Shown: positions 19,858 to 20,792 of the stretch, piece after piece
Position numbering within the stretch: position 1 is the stretch's first letter
Layout: every line of letters begins with the position of its first letter
DNA from: a virus
Reading direction: 5' to 3' (one strand)
Length of the DNA: 20,792 nucleotides
IMG/VR virus record: IMGVR_UViG_3300046001_003605
Span: 1 to 20,792 of that record
The notes under the pieces: generated by a model
The model's database searches: none
What the model saw: only the letters and a program-made list of their open reading frames with translations
Told to the model about the DNA's origin: nothing
Translations under genes and position numbers: made by a program

Positions 19858-20792
19858 TCGTTGGACTCAAAATGAGTTCAGCGCCCATGATCGTAATTTT
19901 CACAGGGTCAGTGCCCGACAACTCATACACGCGGTCACGCAATTTAACCGTCATGCCTAAACGACGCCAAATTACACGCTTGTAATATTCGCCGATTTTT
20001 CCCATAGACCGCCAATGCTCGTTTGACCAAGTGTGGCCACCGTCATCTGAGAAGCGGAGCATGACTTGAGGCTCACTGCCTTGGCCAAGGTTTAAGCCTA
20101 CGCCAGACTCGCAGTCAAGTTGCAGGGTGTGTTGGGTTGTTCTTTTAAGAGTGTTTGTGCCCGTAGGCAATGCACGCCAAGAACGCAGCCATTTTTGGAT
20201 GCCCCCGTTGTCGCTAAAATCATCTAAGTCAAACGCATAGATGTTGCCATTTTGGTAGTCGCCAACAACAACCAGGTTGTTGAATGCCATCTGGCAATTG
20301 CTACGATGACGGGTAAACTCTCCGTCAATAAAACCAGCACGCTCATGCCACACTTGCGTTGCCGCGTCATAGACCCACGTTGTGTTAGCGTTAGGAAAAA
20401 TCAGTACATAAAAACTGTGGCCGTCTTGCTGGTATGTGTAGCCAATAGCGTCAGTTAAATCGCTGTACTGCTGAATCTGCCATTCAACCGCGTGGGTTGA
20501 AATGCGAACACCTGTATAACCATTGGCGCGGTAGATAATACCTTGGCCACGACGGTCACGGCCAAGCCAGAACAAGCCATTGTCCATTTTGGCCACTGAG
20601 TAAGGCGCTGCGCAACCTAACTCATTAAACGCACCTTGAATGCGTTGCAAAGGGAAATCAGTCGATCCGGTGTTGTACCAGACTTCAATTGAGTTTGTGC
20701 CAAACGCCCATACTTCGCGGAAGTTGGACGCCACGGCGACTAGCCCATCAGGTGAGCCTTCTGTACTAGCAAACTCTAAAGGATCAATGGAC
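19850..20792 (-). CDS. P22 gp10-like DNA-stabilisation/tail hub protein, 5' end outside window
   Basis: The reading frame is open to the right edge of the window, so the gene is cut there. An internal GTG at 20734 could be taken for a start, but the residues before it (SIDPLEFASTEGSPDGLVAV) continue the family pattern. Characteristic blocks are VWAFGTNSIEVWYNTG (near the left of the visible protein), LFWLGRDRRGQG, and GVRISTHAVEW. These agree with the packaged-DNA stabilisation protein gp10 of P22, part of the tail hub that closes the portal. Later blocks (FSDDGGHTWSNEHW, YKRVIWRRLG) are also typical. It is the first gene of the late operon seen here. Confidence 0.85.
   Translation of the reverse strand, partial: SIDPLEFASTEGSPDGLVAVASNFREVWAFGTNSIEVWYNTGSTDFPLQRIQGAFNELGCAAPYSVAKMDNGLFWLGRDRRGQGIIYRANGYTGVRISTHAVEWQIQQYSDLTDAIGYTYQQDGHSFYVLIFPNANTTWVYDAATQVWHERAGFIDGEFTRHRSNCQMAFNNLVVVGDYQNGNIYAFDLDDFSDNGGIQKWLRSWRALPTGTNTLKRTTQHTLQLDCESGVGLNLGQGSEPQVMLRFSDDGGHTWSNEHWRSMGKIGEYYKRVIWRRLGMTVKLRDRVYELSGTDPVKITIMGAELILSPTNA

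Noticed and set aside
1-20792. tRNA, rRNA, CRISPR array, insertion sequence, integrase or repressor
   Set aside because: No cloverleaf, regularly spaced direct repeat array, transposase motif, Tyr or Ser recombinase signature, or clear helix-turn-helix repressor was found by reading. The short 9-mer repeats at 81-186 are not a CRISPR array.

Overview
The window is part of the genome of a tailed double-stranded DNA bacteriophage. No bacterial housekeeping gene, rRNA or tRNA is visible. The right half resembles a short-tailed phage of the P22 type: a gp10-like tail protein, then three ejection-type virion proteins, then lysis genes. The 5' end of the gp10-like gene lies beyond the right edge. 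Shine-Dalgarno sequences (AAAGG, AAGGAG) and sigma70-like promoters point to a Gram-negative host. A freshwater betaproteobacterium is my guess from composition and protein flavour; nothing in the window proves it.

Layout. (1) 1-306 is a non-coding control region with two perfect dyads, tandem TGACCCAA-type 9-mers and a strong rightward promoter. (2) 307-2701 (+) is a tight cassette of ten small genes, nearly all unknown. They include a protein with two Cys clusters, two Cys-rich (zinc-ribbon-like) proteins and two membrane microproteins. A rho-independent terminator at 2718-2746 ends it. (3) 8786-2771 (-) is a replication operon: PD-(D/E)XK nuclease of the DUF2800 type, a probable ssDNA-binding or replication accessory protein, a family A DNA polymerase with proofreading domain, and a primase-helicase. 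(4) 8872-12524 (+) diverges from (3) across an 85-bp promoter region. It holds a VRR-NUC nuclease, a C5-methyltransferase-like protein of low GC, a SNF2-type helicase, and a tail of small unknown genes. (5) 20792-12514 (-) is the late region: gp10-like protein, a coiled-coil protein in the tail-needle position, a small beta-rich protein, a cupin, three ejection-type proteins, four small membrane proteins (holin and possible spanin candidates) and a GH24 endolysin.

How the parts fit. Blocks 3 and 4 together look like one replication and recombination module fired in both directions from 8787-8871. Such nuclease, PolA, primase-helicase, VRR-NUC and SNF2 sets are also common in temperate siphophages, so their pairing with a P22-like particle shows mosaic descent. 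Block 2 reads as an early, possibly host-takeover, operon. No integrase, repressor, terminase, portal or capsid gene is in the window, so lifestyle cannot be settled.

Most promising for novelty are the double Cys-cluster protein and its cassette, the control region at 1-306, the cupin among the virion genes, and an out-of-frame ORF with a ribosome-binding site and two membrane segments inside the polymerase gene.
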